From Streptomyces lydicus (GTDB lineage Bacteria; Actinomycetota; Actinomycetes; Streptomycetales; Streptomycetaceae), in NCBI RefSeq assembly GCF_000717345.1, contig NZ_JNZA01000001.1, positions 62,001 through 126,000 of the forward strand: a stretch of 64,000 nt of DNA, read 5' to 3'. Below, in pieces: positions 36,428 through 44,281 of the stretch. The notes below the pieces were generated by a model that saw nothing but the letters and a program-made list of their open reading frames with translations, was not told the DNA's origin and did not search any database. The translations under genes and the position numbers were made by a program. Numbering within the stretch: the first letter of the stretch is position 1; each line of letters opens with the position of its first letter.

Positions 36428-37399
36428 TCAGTCCCCTTCCGGGACGGGGAAGCGGTGCAGCTCGCCCGGCAGGCGGGCGCCCAGCGGCGACATGCCGCCG
36501 TCCGCGCCGTGCCGGGCCAGCAGATCGAGGACGAGGCGCCCGCGCCGGACCCGTTCCCGGGCGGTGGCGAGGGCGTGCTCGCGCAGATGGGCACCGTAGG
36601 GATAGATGCCGGGTGACTTGCTCAGGCCGAACTTCAGGTACAGCGGGGCGCCGCGCCGGATCAGCTCGGCCGTCTCGTACATCCGCACGTACCCGCCGAG
36701 GTCGTCGGGCGCCTCGATGTACAGGTCCATGGGGGCGCGGCTGACCCGGCGGATCTCGGTGAGGTGGTCGGGGGTGAGGTCGGAGGGCACGTTGAGGGAG
36801 TCCGCGCCGAGCCGCTCGTACACGGCGAACGCGGCGGGGTTGACCGGCCCGGAGAGCGCGGACAGTTTGACGGTGGTATGGGCCGGCAGCAGCCCGGCGG
36901 TGCGCAGCCGGTGCAGGGTCCACAGCACCCCCTCGTCCGCCACGAGCAGGCAGCGCACCCCCAACTCGGCCGCGCGCAGGGCGTCTTCGACGCAACCGGC
37001 GAGGGCGTCGTGGCCTCGGGCGCGCAGGCCCGCACCGCCGGAGTCGGTGCGGGTGGAGCCGCCGATGTCCCAGGTGCCGCGCGGGCCGGTGAACAGGCAC
37101 AGCTCGACGGCGCGCGCGGCGCACGCCTCGACCATCTCCGTGATCTCGTCGTCGGTGAGCATCCACACGCCGCTGCCCTGGCTGATCCGGTGGACCGGCA
37201 GATCGAGGCGCGCGCTCTCCTTGAGTACGACGGCCAGGGCCTCCGGGCCCTCCACCGAGGGGATCTCGGTACGCCAGGTACCGCCGTCGGGGAAGGTGTG
37301 CGGCGAGGCGTCGGCGGGATCGAGCGGGGGAGTGGGATGGCCGAGGCGGGCGAGGGCGCCGGCGCCGGGGCGACGGGGTTTTGACGGGAGGAGGGTCAC
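36428..37399 (-). CDS. barrel-like protein of a sugar-acid cluster, function unknown (U32-like?)
   Basis: A 323-residue cytosolic protein with no signal or membrane segment. Alternating beta-alpha segments suggest a TIM barrel: [99 protein letters not shown], and [17 protein letters not shown] near the end. I cannot place it firmly; distant resemblance to U32-peptidase-type barrels is my best guess. The GTG at 37399 is supported by GGGAG seven bases upstream. It is the first gene of the unit that continues into the sugar importer, so it is probably metabolic or regulatory for the imported sugar. Confidence 0.65.
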   Translation of the reverse strand: MTLLPSKPRRPGAGALARLGHPTPPLDPADASPHTFPDGGTWRTEIPSVEGPEALAVVLKESARLDLPVHRISQGSGVWMLTDDEITEMVEACAARAVELCLFTGPRGTWDIGGSTRTDSGGAGLRARGHDALAGCVEDALRAAELGVRCLLVADEGVLWTLHRLRTAGLLPAHTTVKLSALSGPVNPAAFAVYERLGADSLNVPSDLTPDHLTEIRRVSRAPMDLYIEAPDDLGGYVRMYETAELIRRGAPLYLKFGLSKSPGIYPYGAHLREHALATARERVRRGRLVLDLLARHGADGGMSPLGARLPGELHRFPVPEGD

Positions 37400-37410
37400 A
37401 GGACTCCCTT

Positions 37411-37438
37411 GTTCGGTATATCGGACGACGTTCGATGC
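37411..37438 (-). promoter_or_regulatory. putative IclR-regulon operator ahead of the barrel/importer operon
   Basis: A 28-nt element 12 nt upstream of the GTG at 37399. Read on the minus strand it carries two CGAAC half-sites 19 nt apart, with CGATATAC between them. Eighteen or more of 28 positions are identical to the element at 39746, which lies at nearly the same place before the dehydratase gene. Confidence 0.55.
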
Positions 37439-37498
37439 GTAGGGCATGGCTGGGTGCCGGGAACGGCCGTGCGCGGGCAGTGCGGTACGCAGGGCGGA

Positions 37499-37540
37499 GT
37501 ACGGCGGTACGGGGGTGGGCGCCGTCCCGTACCGCCGTAC
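37499..37540 (-). terminator. terminator of the dehydratase-dehydrogenase unit
   Basis: A perfect 15-bp stem (37499-37513 pairing with 37526-37540) encloses a 12-nt loop and begins only three bases past the alcohol dehydrogenase stop. It separates this unit from the next gene, which has its own operator and ribosome site. Confidence 0.8.
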
Positions 37541-37543
37541 GTC

Positions 37544-38575
37544 TCAGGGGCGCAGCAGCACCTTTCCGGTTCCCGGGTCGCCGGCGCCGACCAGCGCGAC
37601 GGCCTCGGCGAACCGCTCCAGGGGGAATTCGTGGGTGATGAGCGGCGCCGGGTCGAGCAGCCCCAGTCCGAAGGCGCGCACCGCGTACGCCCAAGCCGAT
37701 GACGGCGCCCCGAAGATGGAGCGGATCTCCAGCTGGCTGAGCGACAGGTGCACCGGATCGATCCCGGCCGCGCCCGGCGTGAACATCCCGGTGAGCACCA
37801 CCCGGCCGCCCCGGCGGGCCAGCAGACACGACGAGGCCGCCGTGGTGGGCGCTCCCGCGGTCTCCACCACCAGGTCGAAGCGGCCGTGCAGCTTCTCGGC
37901 CTGCTCCGGGGTGCACACCGCGGTCGCGTCGAACCGCCGCGCCTGCGCGGCCCGCGACGTCCGCGGGTCGATCACCACGAGTTCGGCGGGCTCCGCCGCG
38001 GCGAGCAGCTGCACCGCGAGCAGTCCCAGGGTGCCGGCGCCGACCACCGCGATCCGCTCGCCGGGCCGCGGCCGCCCCGCCCGCATCGCCGCGGCCACCA
38101 CCGCGGCGGGCTCCAGCAGTGCGGCGGCCCGCAGATCGGCGTCGTCGGGCAGTGGGTGCAGCAGTCGTGCGGGCACGAGGACGTGGTCGGCGAACCCGCC
38201 CGGCTCGGTGAACCCGGTCTCGGCGTACCCGCCGGTGCACAGGCTGGTCTCACCCGACCGGCAGCGTTCACACCCCCCGCAGGCCCGGAACCCCTCGGCC
38301 ACCGCCTTGCGCCCCACGAGCGCCGGGTCGACTCCGACGCCGACCGCCGCCACCGTGCCCGACCACTCGTGCCCGGGGACGACCGGGTAGCGGACGTACG
38401 CGGCAGCACGCCGGCCGTCGTACACCTCGCGGTCGCTCATGCAGAGCCCGGCCGCGGCGACCCGCATCAGAACCTCGCCGGCGCCGGGCTCGGGCGCCGC
38501 GCCGTACGTCAGCCGGTGCTGTCCGGGCCGCTCGACGACGAGCGAGCGGCTGACCGCGGTGGAGGCCCGGCTCAC
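37544..38575 (-). CDS. zinc-dependent alcohol/polyol dehydrogenase (MDR family)
   Basis: A 343-residue medium-chain dehydrogenase. Catalytic zinc ligands are in GLCMSDRE (Cys) and VPGHEWSG (His-Glu). The structural zinc has four Cys in [15 protein letters not shown]. The Rossmann motif is [17 protein letters not shown], and [12 protein letters not shown] ends the second strand with an acidic residue, pointing to NAD. Family relatives include sorbitol, galactitol and threonine dehydrogenases. The start GTG overlaps the stop of the upstream dehydratase by GTGA. In this module it may oxidise the incoming sugar or a keto-deoxy intermediate. Confidence 0.9.
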   Translation of the reverse strand: MSRASTAVSRSLVVERPGQHRLTYGAAPEPGAGEVLMRVAAAGLCMSDREVYDGRRAAAYVRYPVVPGHEWSGTVAAVGVGVDPALVGRKAVAEGFRACGGCERCRSGETSLCTGGYAETGFTEPGGFADHVLVPARLLHPLPDDADLRAAALLEPAAVVAAAMRAGRPRPGERIAVVGAGTLGLLAVQLLAAAEPAELVVIDPRTSRAAQARRFDATAVCTPEQAEKLHGRFDLVVETAGAPTTAASSCLLARRGGRVVLTGMFTPGAAGIDPVHLSLSQLEIRSIFGAPSSAWAYAVRAFGLGLLDPAPLITHEFPLERFAEAVALVGAGDPGTGKVLLRP

Positions 38576-39726
38576 CGCGGCCGCCTCTGCTCCCAGCCCT
38601 CGGCCCAGAGGTCGAACCGGGCCTGCGTCTGCGGGAATTCGGCTGCGGCGTCCACGTCGAACTCGACACCCAGGCCGGGCGCGTCCGACACCGTGAAGCA
38701 GCCGGTCTCGGGGTCGACCTGCGGGGCGCCGCGCACCACCTTGGTGATCTCGGCGTCCGCGAAGTCGTTGAAGTGCTCCAGAATCTTGAAGTTCGGTGTG
38801 CAGGCGGCGAGTTGCAGCGATGCCGCGGTCAGCACCGAACCGCCGACGTTGTGCGGCGCCACCAGTACGTAGTGGGTCTCGGCGGTCGCGGCGAGCTTGC
38901 GGGTCTCCAGAATGCCGCCGATGTGGCCGAGGTCGGGCTGGATGATGTCGGCGGCCTGTGTCTCGAACAGCTCACGGAACTCGATGCGGTCATGGATGCG
39001 CTCACCGGTGGCCACCGGCAGGTCCACCTTGTCCGCGACCTTCTTCAGGGCCTTGAGGTTCTCCGGCGGCACCGGCTCCTCCAGCCAGGCGGGCCGGAAG
39101 GGGGCGAGTTCGCGGGCGAGCCGCACCGCCGTGGCCGGACTGAACCGGCCGTGCATCTCCAGCATCAGTTCGGTGTCCGGGCCGATGGCGTCCCGCACCG
39201 CCTCGATCAGCGACACGGCGTACCGCGTCCGTTCGTGGTCCAGCTCGTAGTGCCCGGTCCCGAACGGGTCGATCTTCAGGGCCCGGTAGCCGCGCGCCAC
39301 CACCTCCTGTGCCGCCTTGTGGTACGCCTCCGGGGTGCGCTCGGTGGTGTACCAGCCGTTGGCGTACGCCTGGACGCGGTCGGTGACCCGGCCGCCGAGC
39401 AGCTGCCACACCGGGACGCCCAGTGCCTTGCCCTTGATGTCCCAGCAGGCCATCTCGACGCAGGCGATCCCGGACATCACGATCTCGCCGGCCCGCCCGT
39501 AGTCCCCGTACTTCATCCGGCGGACCAGGTCCTCGATCGCGAACGGGTCGGATCCGCGGAGGTGATGGGCCTCCGCCTCGCGCAGATAGCCGACCAGCGC
39601 GTCGGTCCGGCCGAGCATCCTGGTCTCGCCGACCCCCGTGAGGCCCTCGTCGGTGTGGACGCGCACATAGGTGAGGTTGCGCCAGGGGGTTCCGACGACA
39701 TGTGTGCTGATTCCCGTGATGCGCAC
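38572..39726 (-). CDS. enolase-superfamily sugar-acid dehydratase/cycloisomerase (MR/MLE)
   Basis: A 384-residue mandelate racemase/muconate lactonizing enzyme homologue. The capping domain holds VRVHTDEGLTGVGETRML and ACVEMACWDIKGKALGVPVW. The barrel shows YRALKIDPFGTG with a Lys general base, ELMLEMHGRFS as the first metal ligand region, and PAWLEEPVPPEN as the second. VATGERIHDRIEFRELFETQ is the third, then DIIQPDLGHIGGI and a His in LVAPHNVGGSV. Such patterns occur in galactonate/hexarate dehydratases and galactarolactone cycloisomerase. The GTG at 39726 is preferred; an ATG 36 nt earlier lies inside the operator. It is the first gene of its unit, divergent from the IclR gene. Confidence 0.9.
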   Translation of the reverse strand: MRITGISTHVVGTPWRNLTYVRVHTDEGLTGVGETRMLGRTDALVGYLREAEAHHLRGSDPFAIEDLVRRMKYGDYGRAGEIVMSGIACVEMACWDIKGKALGVPVWQLLGGRVTDRVQAYANGWYTTERTPEAYHKAAQEVVARGYRALKIDPFGTGHYELDHERTRYAVSLIEAVRDAIGPDTELMLEMHGRFSPATAVRLARELAPFRPAWLEEPVPPENLKALKKVADKVDLPVATGERIHDRIEFRELFETQAADIIQPDLGHIGGILETRKLAATAETHYVLVAPHNVGGSVLTAASLQLAACTPNFKILEHFNDFADAEITKVVRGAPQVDPETGCFTVSDAPGLGVEFDVDAAAEFPQTQARFDLWAEGWEQRRPR

Positions 39727-39745
39727 GGCAGTTGCCCCCAGAGTC

Positions 39746-39773
39746 GTTCGATATTTCGTCACTCGTTCGAAAT
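39746..39773 (-). promoter_or_regulatory. putative IclR-regulon operator ahead of the dehydratase operon
   Basis: A 28-nt element 20 nt upstream of the GTG at 39726, in the divergent gap shared with the IclR gene. On the minus strand it reads CGAACG, five bases, CGAAATAT, then CGAAC. It also contains ATTTCG-N9-CGAAAT as a dyad. The same composite occurs at 37411. Confidence 0.6.
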
Positions 39774-39931
39774 GGTGGCGTGACCGTAGTCACGCCCCGC
39801 CAGGGGTGTCAATGGGTCGCACAACGGCCCGGCCCCGCACCACCATTGCCCGGCGAACTGAGCTGTGCGTAGCCTGTGTTCGGGATACCGGGCAGTGACC
39901 GGGTCGTCGAACATGAGGGATGGTGAGGCAC

Positions 39932-40708
39932 ATGGGACGGCTGGTCCCCGCGGTGACCAGGGCGCTGGACATCCTGGAACTGTTCCTGGAGGGCGACGGC
40001 ACCCTCTCCGCCCCCGAGATCACCCGCAAGGCGCAGCTGCCGCGCACCACCGTGCACGAGCTGGTCACCACCCTCGCCGCCCGCTCCTACCTGGTGCCCG
40101 TCCCCGGGCAGTCCGGTCGCTACCGCCTCGGCGTGCGCACCTACCAGCTCGGCAGCCGGTACGCCGAACAACTCGACCTCGCCGCCGAAGGCCAGCAGGT
40201 CGCCCGTGAGGTCGCGGAGACCTGCGACGAGACCGTGCACGTCGCGATCCTGGAGGACCTCGACGTCATCTACATCGCGAAGGTCGACTCCGTCCACGCG
40301 GTCCGCATGGTCTCGGCCGCCGGCCGCCGCCTCCCCGCACACTGCACCTCCGTCGGCAAGATGCTGCTCGCCGCGCTGCCCGCCGACGAGCTGGACACCC
40401 GGATCGAGGAGGCGGGCGAGCTGGCCGCCATGACGCACGACAGCATCACCGACCCCGAGGCACTGCGCTCCGCCCTCGCGACGGTGCGCGAGCGCGGCAT
40501 CGCCGTCGAGCACCGCGAGTCCAACCCGGACGTGAGCTGTGTGGCCGCACCGGTGCGCGACGGCACGGGCCGGGTCGTCGCCGCCCTGTCCATCTCCGTG
40601 CCCATGATCCGCTGGAACGAGGAGCGCGAGGCCGAGCTCGCCGAGCTGGCCGCCAAGGGGGCGAGCGACCTGTCCGTACGCCTGGGGTACCGCGGCGGCG
40701 TCCGGTGA
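39932..40708 (+). CDS. IclR family transcriptional regulator
   Basis: A 258-residue regulator. The N-terminal winged helix is at about 5-65: VTRALDILELFLEGDGTLSAPEI, then RTTVHELVTTLAARSYLVP as the recognition part, and GRYRLGVRTYQLGS as the wing. The effector domain has VHVAILEDLDVIYIAKVDSV, AHCTSVGKMLLAALP, and CVAAPVRDGTGRVVAALSISVP. Length and motifs are typical of the family. It is divergent from the dehydratase operon and overlaps the lactonase gene by GTGA. It probably controls both catabolic units through the repeated 28-nt element. The ATG at 39932 has a better ribosome site than the one 12 nt earlier. Confidence 0.94.
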   Translation: MGRLVPAVTRALDILELFLEGDGTLSAPEITRKAQLPRTTVHELVTTLAARSYLVPVPGQSGRYRLGVRTYQLGSRYAEQLDLAAEGQQVAREVAETCDETVHVAILEDLDVIYIAKVDSVHAVRMVSAAGRRLPAHCTSVGKMLLAALPADELDTRIEEAGELAAMTHDSITDPEALRSALATVRERGIAVEHRESNPDVSCVAAPVRDGTGRVVAALSISVPMIRWNEEREAELAELAAKGASDLSVRLGYRGGVR

Positions 40709-41547
40709 GGGCCGAGGTCGCGGTGCACACACCGGCGAGTCTCGGCGAGGGCCCCACCTGGGACCCGGTGACCGGCCGGCTGATCTGGGTGGACATCCTC
40801 GGCTCCCGGGTCCACACCTATGAGCCGGCCACCGGGCGGCGCACCGTGATGGCCACCGAACAGCACGTCGGCGCGGCAAAACCGCGGGCGGCCGGCGGCC
40901 TGGTGGTCAACCTGCGGGACGGCATCGGCCGCTACGACGCCGACGGCGCGTACTCCTGGCTCCTGCGCGACCCCGTCCCCGGCCGTCGCGGCAACGACGC
41001 GGCCGTCGCCCCCGACGGCTCGCTGTGGGCGGGCACCATGCGCTACGACGAGGCGGCGGGCGGCGGTGCCCTGACGCGCGTCGCCCCCGACGGCACGGCG
41101 CAGACGATATTCCCGTCCGTCGCCGTCAGCAACGGCATCGGCTGGAGCCCGGACGGCACCCTCGCCTACTACATCGACTCGCAGACCCGTCGCATCGACG
41201 TCTGCCGCATGGAAGACCAACTCCCGGTCGACAGACGCCCGTTGGCGGTCATCGAGCCCGGCGCCGGCTTCCCGGACGGCTTGACCGTCGACGCCGACGG
41301 CTGCGTCTGGGTCGCCCTGTGGGACGGCGGCCGGCTCCGCCGCTACACCCCGCGCGGCGAGCTGGACCGCACCCTCCCGCTCCCGGTGTCCCGCCCCACC
41401 GCGTGCTGCTTCGGCGGCCCCGGCCTGCGCGACCTCTACGTCACCACCGCCCGCACCGGCCTGTCCCGCCCCCACCCGCTGGCGGGCTCGGTCCTGGTGG
41501 TGCCGGACGCCGGCCAGGGGCTGCCGGGGGTGGCCTTCGCGGGCTGA
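40705..41547 (+). CDS. SMP-30/gluconolactonase family sugar lactonase
   Basis: A 280-residue six-bladed beta-propeller that hydrolyses sugar lactones to aldonates. The metal-binding Glu is in SLGEGPTWDPVTGRLIWVDI. Asn/Asp ligands are in RRGNDAAVAPDGSLWAGTM and in NGIGWSPDGTLAYYIDSQTR, and the last is in AGFPDGLTVDADGCVWVALW. All four expected ligand regions are present. The GTG overlaps the IclR stop, so regulator and lactonase are made together. It fits between a sugar dehydrogenase and an aldonate dehydratase in a non-phosphorylative sugar oxidation pathway. Confidence 0.94.
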   Translation: MRAEVAVHTPASLGEGPTWDPVTGRLIWVDILGSRVHTYEPATGRRTVMATEQHVGAAKPRAAGGLVVNLRDGIGRYDADGAYSWLLRDPVPGRRGNDAAVAPDGSLWAGTMRYDEAAGGGALTRVAPDGTAQTIFPSVAVSNGIGWSPDGTLAYYIDSQTRRIDVCRMEDQLPVDRRPLAVIEPGAGFPDGLTVDADGCVWVALWDGGRLRRYTPRGELDRTLPLPVSRPTACCFGGPGLRDLYVTTARTGLSRPHPLAGSVLVVPDAGQGLPGVAFAG

Positions 41548-41789
41548 CGCGGCTCGCGGCGCTGCCGCGGCAGGAAGGGGCAGGCGCACCCGGGTCGACC
41601 CCGAGCCCGGGTCGTCCGCTTACCACACGCCCGGCTCTTTCACTCCCGGTTTCGACCCAGATCGAATAGATGGTGCGCCTACGGCATCTCGTGCCACATT
41701 TCTGTCGCGACAGCGGTGCGGCCCCCACGCCGCCTACGGCCGGGGACCCGTACCGCATGTCACGCCACCGGACCACGAGGGGGAACACC

Positions 41790-42167
41790 ATGCGAAAGAT
41801 CACCAAGGCCGCCGCGCTGGCACTTGCCGTCGGCGCCCTGTCCACGATCGGCGCGACCGGTGCCAGCGCCGCCCCGGCCGCCGCGGGCAGCCTGCACGGC
41901 TGCCCGTCCGGCGCCGTCTGCGTCTACCCGCAGAACGCCGGGTGGAACGGCGACCGCCCGTCGCTCGCCTTCTACAGCTACGGCGCCCACAACCTCAGCA
42001 ACCAGGTCGGGCAGCACTACGTCCTGAACAACCAGACCGGGGGCGCCACGGCCCGCACCTGCACGGGCTACAACGGCACGGGGGACTGCCAGGGCTACCT
42101 CTGGGCCGGCTACTACATCGACAAGGACCTGACGCCGATCAACTCGATCCTCCTCGTCCGGCCGTAG
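41790..42167 (+). CDS. secreted peptidase inhibitor family I36-like protein
   Basis: A 125-residue exported protein. The signal peptide (MRKITKAAALALAVGALST) ends near GATGASAAPA. The mature chain of about 95 residues has four Cys (HGCPSGAVCVYPQ, then TCTGYNGTGDCQGYLW), likely two disulfides. It has the crystallin-like pattern of I36/SMI-type inhibitors: PSLAFYSYGAHNLSNQVGQH and YIDKDLTPINSILLVRP. GAGGGGGAA precedes the ATG. Streptomyces encode many such proteins; the true target is uncertain. It is a single-gene unit closed by a strong hairpin at 42194. Confidence 0.8.
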   Translation: MRKITKAAALALAVGALSTIGATGASAAPAAAGSLHGCPSGAVCVYPQNAGWNGDRPSLAFYSYGAHNLSNQVGQHYVLNNQTGGATARTCTGYNGTGDCQGYLWAGYYIDKDLTPINSILLVRP

Positions 42168-42193
42168 CAACAGCCGGACCTCCTGCCTCGGTT

Positions 42194-42228
42194 CACTCGG
42201 GCCGGCCCGCGAAGGGCCGGCCCGAGTG
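42194..42228 (+). terminator. strong hairpin terminator after the I36-like gene
   Basis: A perfect 15-bp stem (42194-42208 pairing with 42214-42228) with a GCGAA loop, 26 nt past the stop codon. It is extremely GC-rich. Confidence 0.85.
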
Positions 42229-42458
42229 CCGTGTCCCGCCCCGGGCCGCCGGCCCGCCGCGCACCGCAGGCGCCGGCCGCCGGGCCGCGTACCGGACGCC
42301 GAGCGTCGCCGTCGGGACCGGCGACACGTTTCACGGAACCTCGTCGGCTCGCGCCCGGCGTCCCTCGACCCATGTTTACTGCACGTGTTCACTGGACGAA
42401 GGAGAGCGTTGCGGGGAGGAGCGCGGCCCGGGGAGACGACGGAGGACGGCGGACGCGG

Positions 42459-43433
42459 ATGAACGGCGGCGGACGTACCACCGGCGGGACGGAGCCGGCC
42501 CGCCCGGACGAGTCGGTGGCGGTGGAGGCCCAGGCACTGTTGCCGATGATCTGGGCCGATCCCCAGCACATGGCCGAGCAACTGGCCTTCTTCGCGGTAC
42601 GGCGGTTCGGTCCCCGCGCCGCGGCCTCCGTGGCCCGTCGGAAGGAGCGCAAGCCGCAGGCCGGGGACGACGAACTCGCTCTGGACGCCATCGCGCACGG
42701 AACGCGCATGACGATCGTCGAGGGTGCGGCGCTCGGCGGGCCGTTCGTGGTCCTCATGCCGGTGAGTTTTGTGGCGGCCCTGCTCTCCCAGGCCCAGATG
42801 ATCCTTGAGGTGGCCGCGCTCACGGGACACGACCCCCGCAGCGAGAAGCGGGTGGCGGACCTGCTCGTCCTCCAGGACGTGTACCCGTCCGTCGAGGAGG
42901 CCGAGAGTGCCCTGGTCGGGGTGCGGCGCCATCCGCCGGGGGGCCGGGGCCGGCTCCCCCGGCGGACGCGGTGGTCGCTGCTCGTCCGGATGGCGGCCGT
43001 CCTCGGCCTCACCGGCGGCGGCGAGAAGCGCAGCAGACTCCAGCGGGTGTGCTCGACGGCCGCGATCGCGGCGCTGTTCCTCGTCGGGATGGTGCTGCCG
43101 CTGGTCTGGGTGCCGGCGCTCGCGGTGCTCTACCGGAACAACTGCCTGCGGCTCGGGGCGAAAGCCGTGCAGTACTACACCCCGGGCGCCGCGGGGGACC
43201 GCATCCGACACCGGCGAGGGTTCACCCGCGTCTTCCGGGCGGCGGGGGTCGCCGCCGTGCTGCGGGTGCTCGCCCTCACCGTGGTGCCGTTCGCGGCCGC
43301 CGCCGCGGTCGCCCTGGCGGGCGTTCGACTGGTCGGCGGGTTCTGGGGCACCGCCCTGCTCGTGCTCGTCGCGGTCTCCTTCCTGGCGTCAACTGTCTGG
43401 TTCGTGCGCCGCCGGTCACGGCGCGGGCGGTGA
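42459..43433 (+). CDS. EcsC-like membrane protein, hypothetical
   Basis: A 324-residue protein. Residues 55-150 contain AIAHGTRMTIVEGAALGGPF, VVLMPVSFVAALLSQAQMILEVAALTGHDP, and KRVADLLVLQDVYPSVEEAE, which resemble the EcsC family. EcsC is encoded with the Bacillus EcsAB ABC exporter and its biochemical role is unknown. The C-terminal half has three or four hydrophobic segments (AAIAALFLVGMVLPLVWVPA; VAAVLRVLALTVVPFAAAAA; WGTALLVLVAVSFLASTVWF) and an Arg-rich tail. The start ATG 42459 has a moderate GGAGG site. It overlaps the TetR remnant downstream by GTGA. Confidence 0.6.
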   Translation: MNGGGRTTGGTEPARPDESVAVEAQALLPMIWADPQHMAEQLAFFAVRRFGPRAAASVARRKERKPQAGDDELALDAIAHGTRMTIVEGAALGGPFVVLMPVSFVAALLSQAQMILEVAALTGHDPRSEKRVADLLVLQDVYPSVEEAESALVGVRRHPPGGRGRLPRRTRWSLLVRMAAVLGLTGGGEKRSRLQRVCSTAAIAALFLVGMVLPLVWVPALAVLYRNNCLRLGAKAVQYYTPGAAGDRIRHRRGFTRVFRAAGVAAVLRVLALTVVPFAAAAAVALAGVRLVGGFWGTALLVLVAVSFLASTVWFVRRRSRRGR

Positions 43434-43684
43434 CGGTGGGGGAGCGGCCGGGCCCGTGGGGAAACCCTCTCGGCTACATCGACATCAACGACCCGGAGCT
43501 GGCGCTCGCAACCGTCGGCGTGGCCATGCTCGGCCTGCTCCAACTGCTCGAAGCCCGCCCGGAGATGGACGCCGGGAAGGCCGCCGACCGGCTGGCCCTC
43601 GACCTGCCGCGGATGTTCGGGCTGACCCGTAAGGCCGCCGAGAAGATCGTCAGCAGGCCGCTGCCGGAACTGTCGGTTTCCTGA
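43430..43684 (+). pseudogene. C-terminal remnant of a TetR-family regulator
   Basis: An 84-codon frame beginning at a GTG that overlaps the preceding stop. The sequence NDPELALATVGVAMLGLLQL, then ARPEMDAGKAADRLALDLPRM and IVSRPLPEL, looks like the ligand-domain C-terminus and dimer helix of a TetR regulator. The N-terminal helix-turn-helix and most of the ligand domain (about 120-130 residues) are missing. If translated it could still dimerise but not bind DNA. I treat it as a remnant; a small independent gene remains possible. Confidence 0.5.
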
Positions 43685-43700
43685 CCCCGTACGGGGCCTG

Positions 43701-43975
43701 TCAGGCACGGCCCCGCACGGCAAGCAGGCGGGGCAGGGCGGCCGTCGATCGGGCGACGCCGCACACCACCCGGTCCGGGCGGACGAGCACGGCGCGGGCC
43801 CGGTACCGGACCAGCCACCGGCCACAGGTGCTCGACGGGGCGACCTCGACGACCCGTGGACCGTCCGGTCCTCTTGGCACCGGGTCCAGGGTGACCAGCG
43901 CGAATCCGCCGCCGAGCGTGTCGTCGAACCAGACACCGCCGTCCCGCGACTGCGGACACGGCAGTCCGACGGGTG
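43701..43975 (-). pseudogene. C-terminal remnant of an FAD-dependent monooxygenase
   Basis: On the minus strand the frame ending at 43701 reads GGVWFDDTLGGGFALVTLDP and, 37 residues later, VRYRARAVLVRPDRVVCGVA. This is the thioredoxin-like C-terminal domain of aromatic hydroxylases of the PheA/MhpA/TcmG class. The FAD-binding N-terminal 400 or so residues are absent upstream, where the frame dissolves into Pro/Arg-rich shadow sequence. The left-over is convergent with the TetR remnant 16 bp away. Both may come from one lost monooxygenase-regulator pair. The upper boundary is approximate. Confidence 0.5.
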
Positions 43976-44137
43976 AGGTGCCGAAGGGCCGGGGCCGGGG
44001 TCCAGACGCAGGCGCGGCCGAGAGGCGGATCCATACGGTGCTGCGCGCAGCCAGGCCGGCTGGTGGCGATTTTCGCCGAGACAGGAGACGGCCGGGGGCC
44101 ATGGCGCGCGTGACGGACACGGGTGCTCATCGAGCGC

Positions 44138-44187
44138 AACAGCTCCTACCCGGCGGAGCGGGTGCGCTTCGCCGGGTAGGAGCTGTT
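44138..44187. terminator. very strong palindromic hairpin in the decayed region
   Basis: A perfect 18-bp inverted repeat (44138-44155 and 44170-44187). The 14-nt centre can itself pair (GAGCG with CGCTT, one wobble), giving about 23 bp around a GGTG loop. It lies 95 nt past the end of the minus-strand lipoprotein gene and is probably its terminator. Confidence 0.65.
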
Positions 44188-44281
44188 CTGGATGCGGGAC
44201 CGGTCGGGCCGGGCCGGTCCGTTGCCGCGCCGTTGGGCCGCGGCAACGGTCACCGACGGCGGGGGCAGCGCGCTTGACCGC

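Noticed and set aside
35325..38240. N-terminal extension of the MmsA frame to about 1500 codons
   Set aside because: The extra 970 codons are antisense or out-of-frame readings of the binding protein, barrel protein and dehydrogenase genes; the GTG at 35324 fits the operon overlap.
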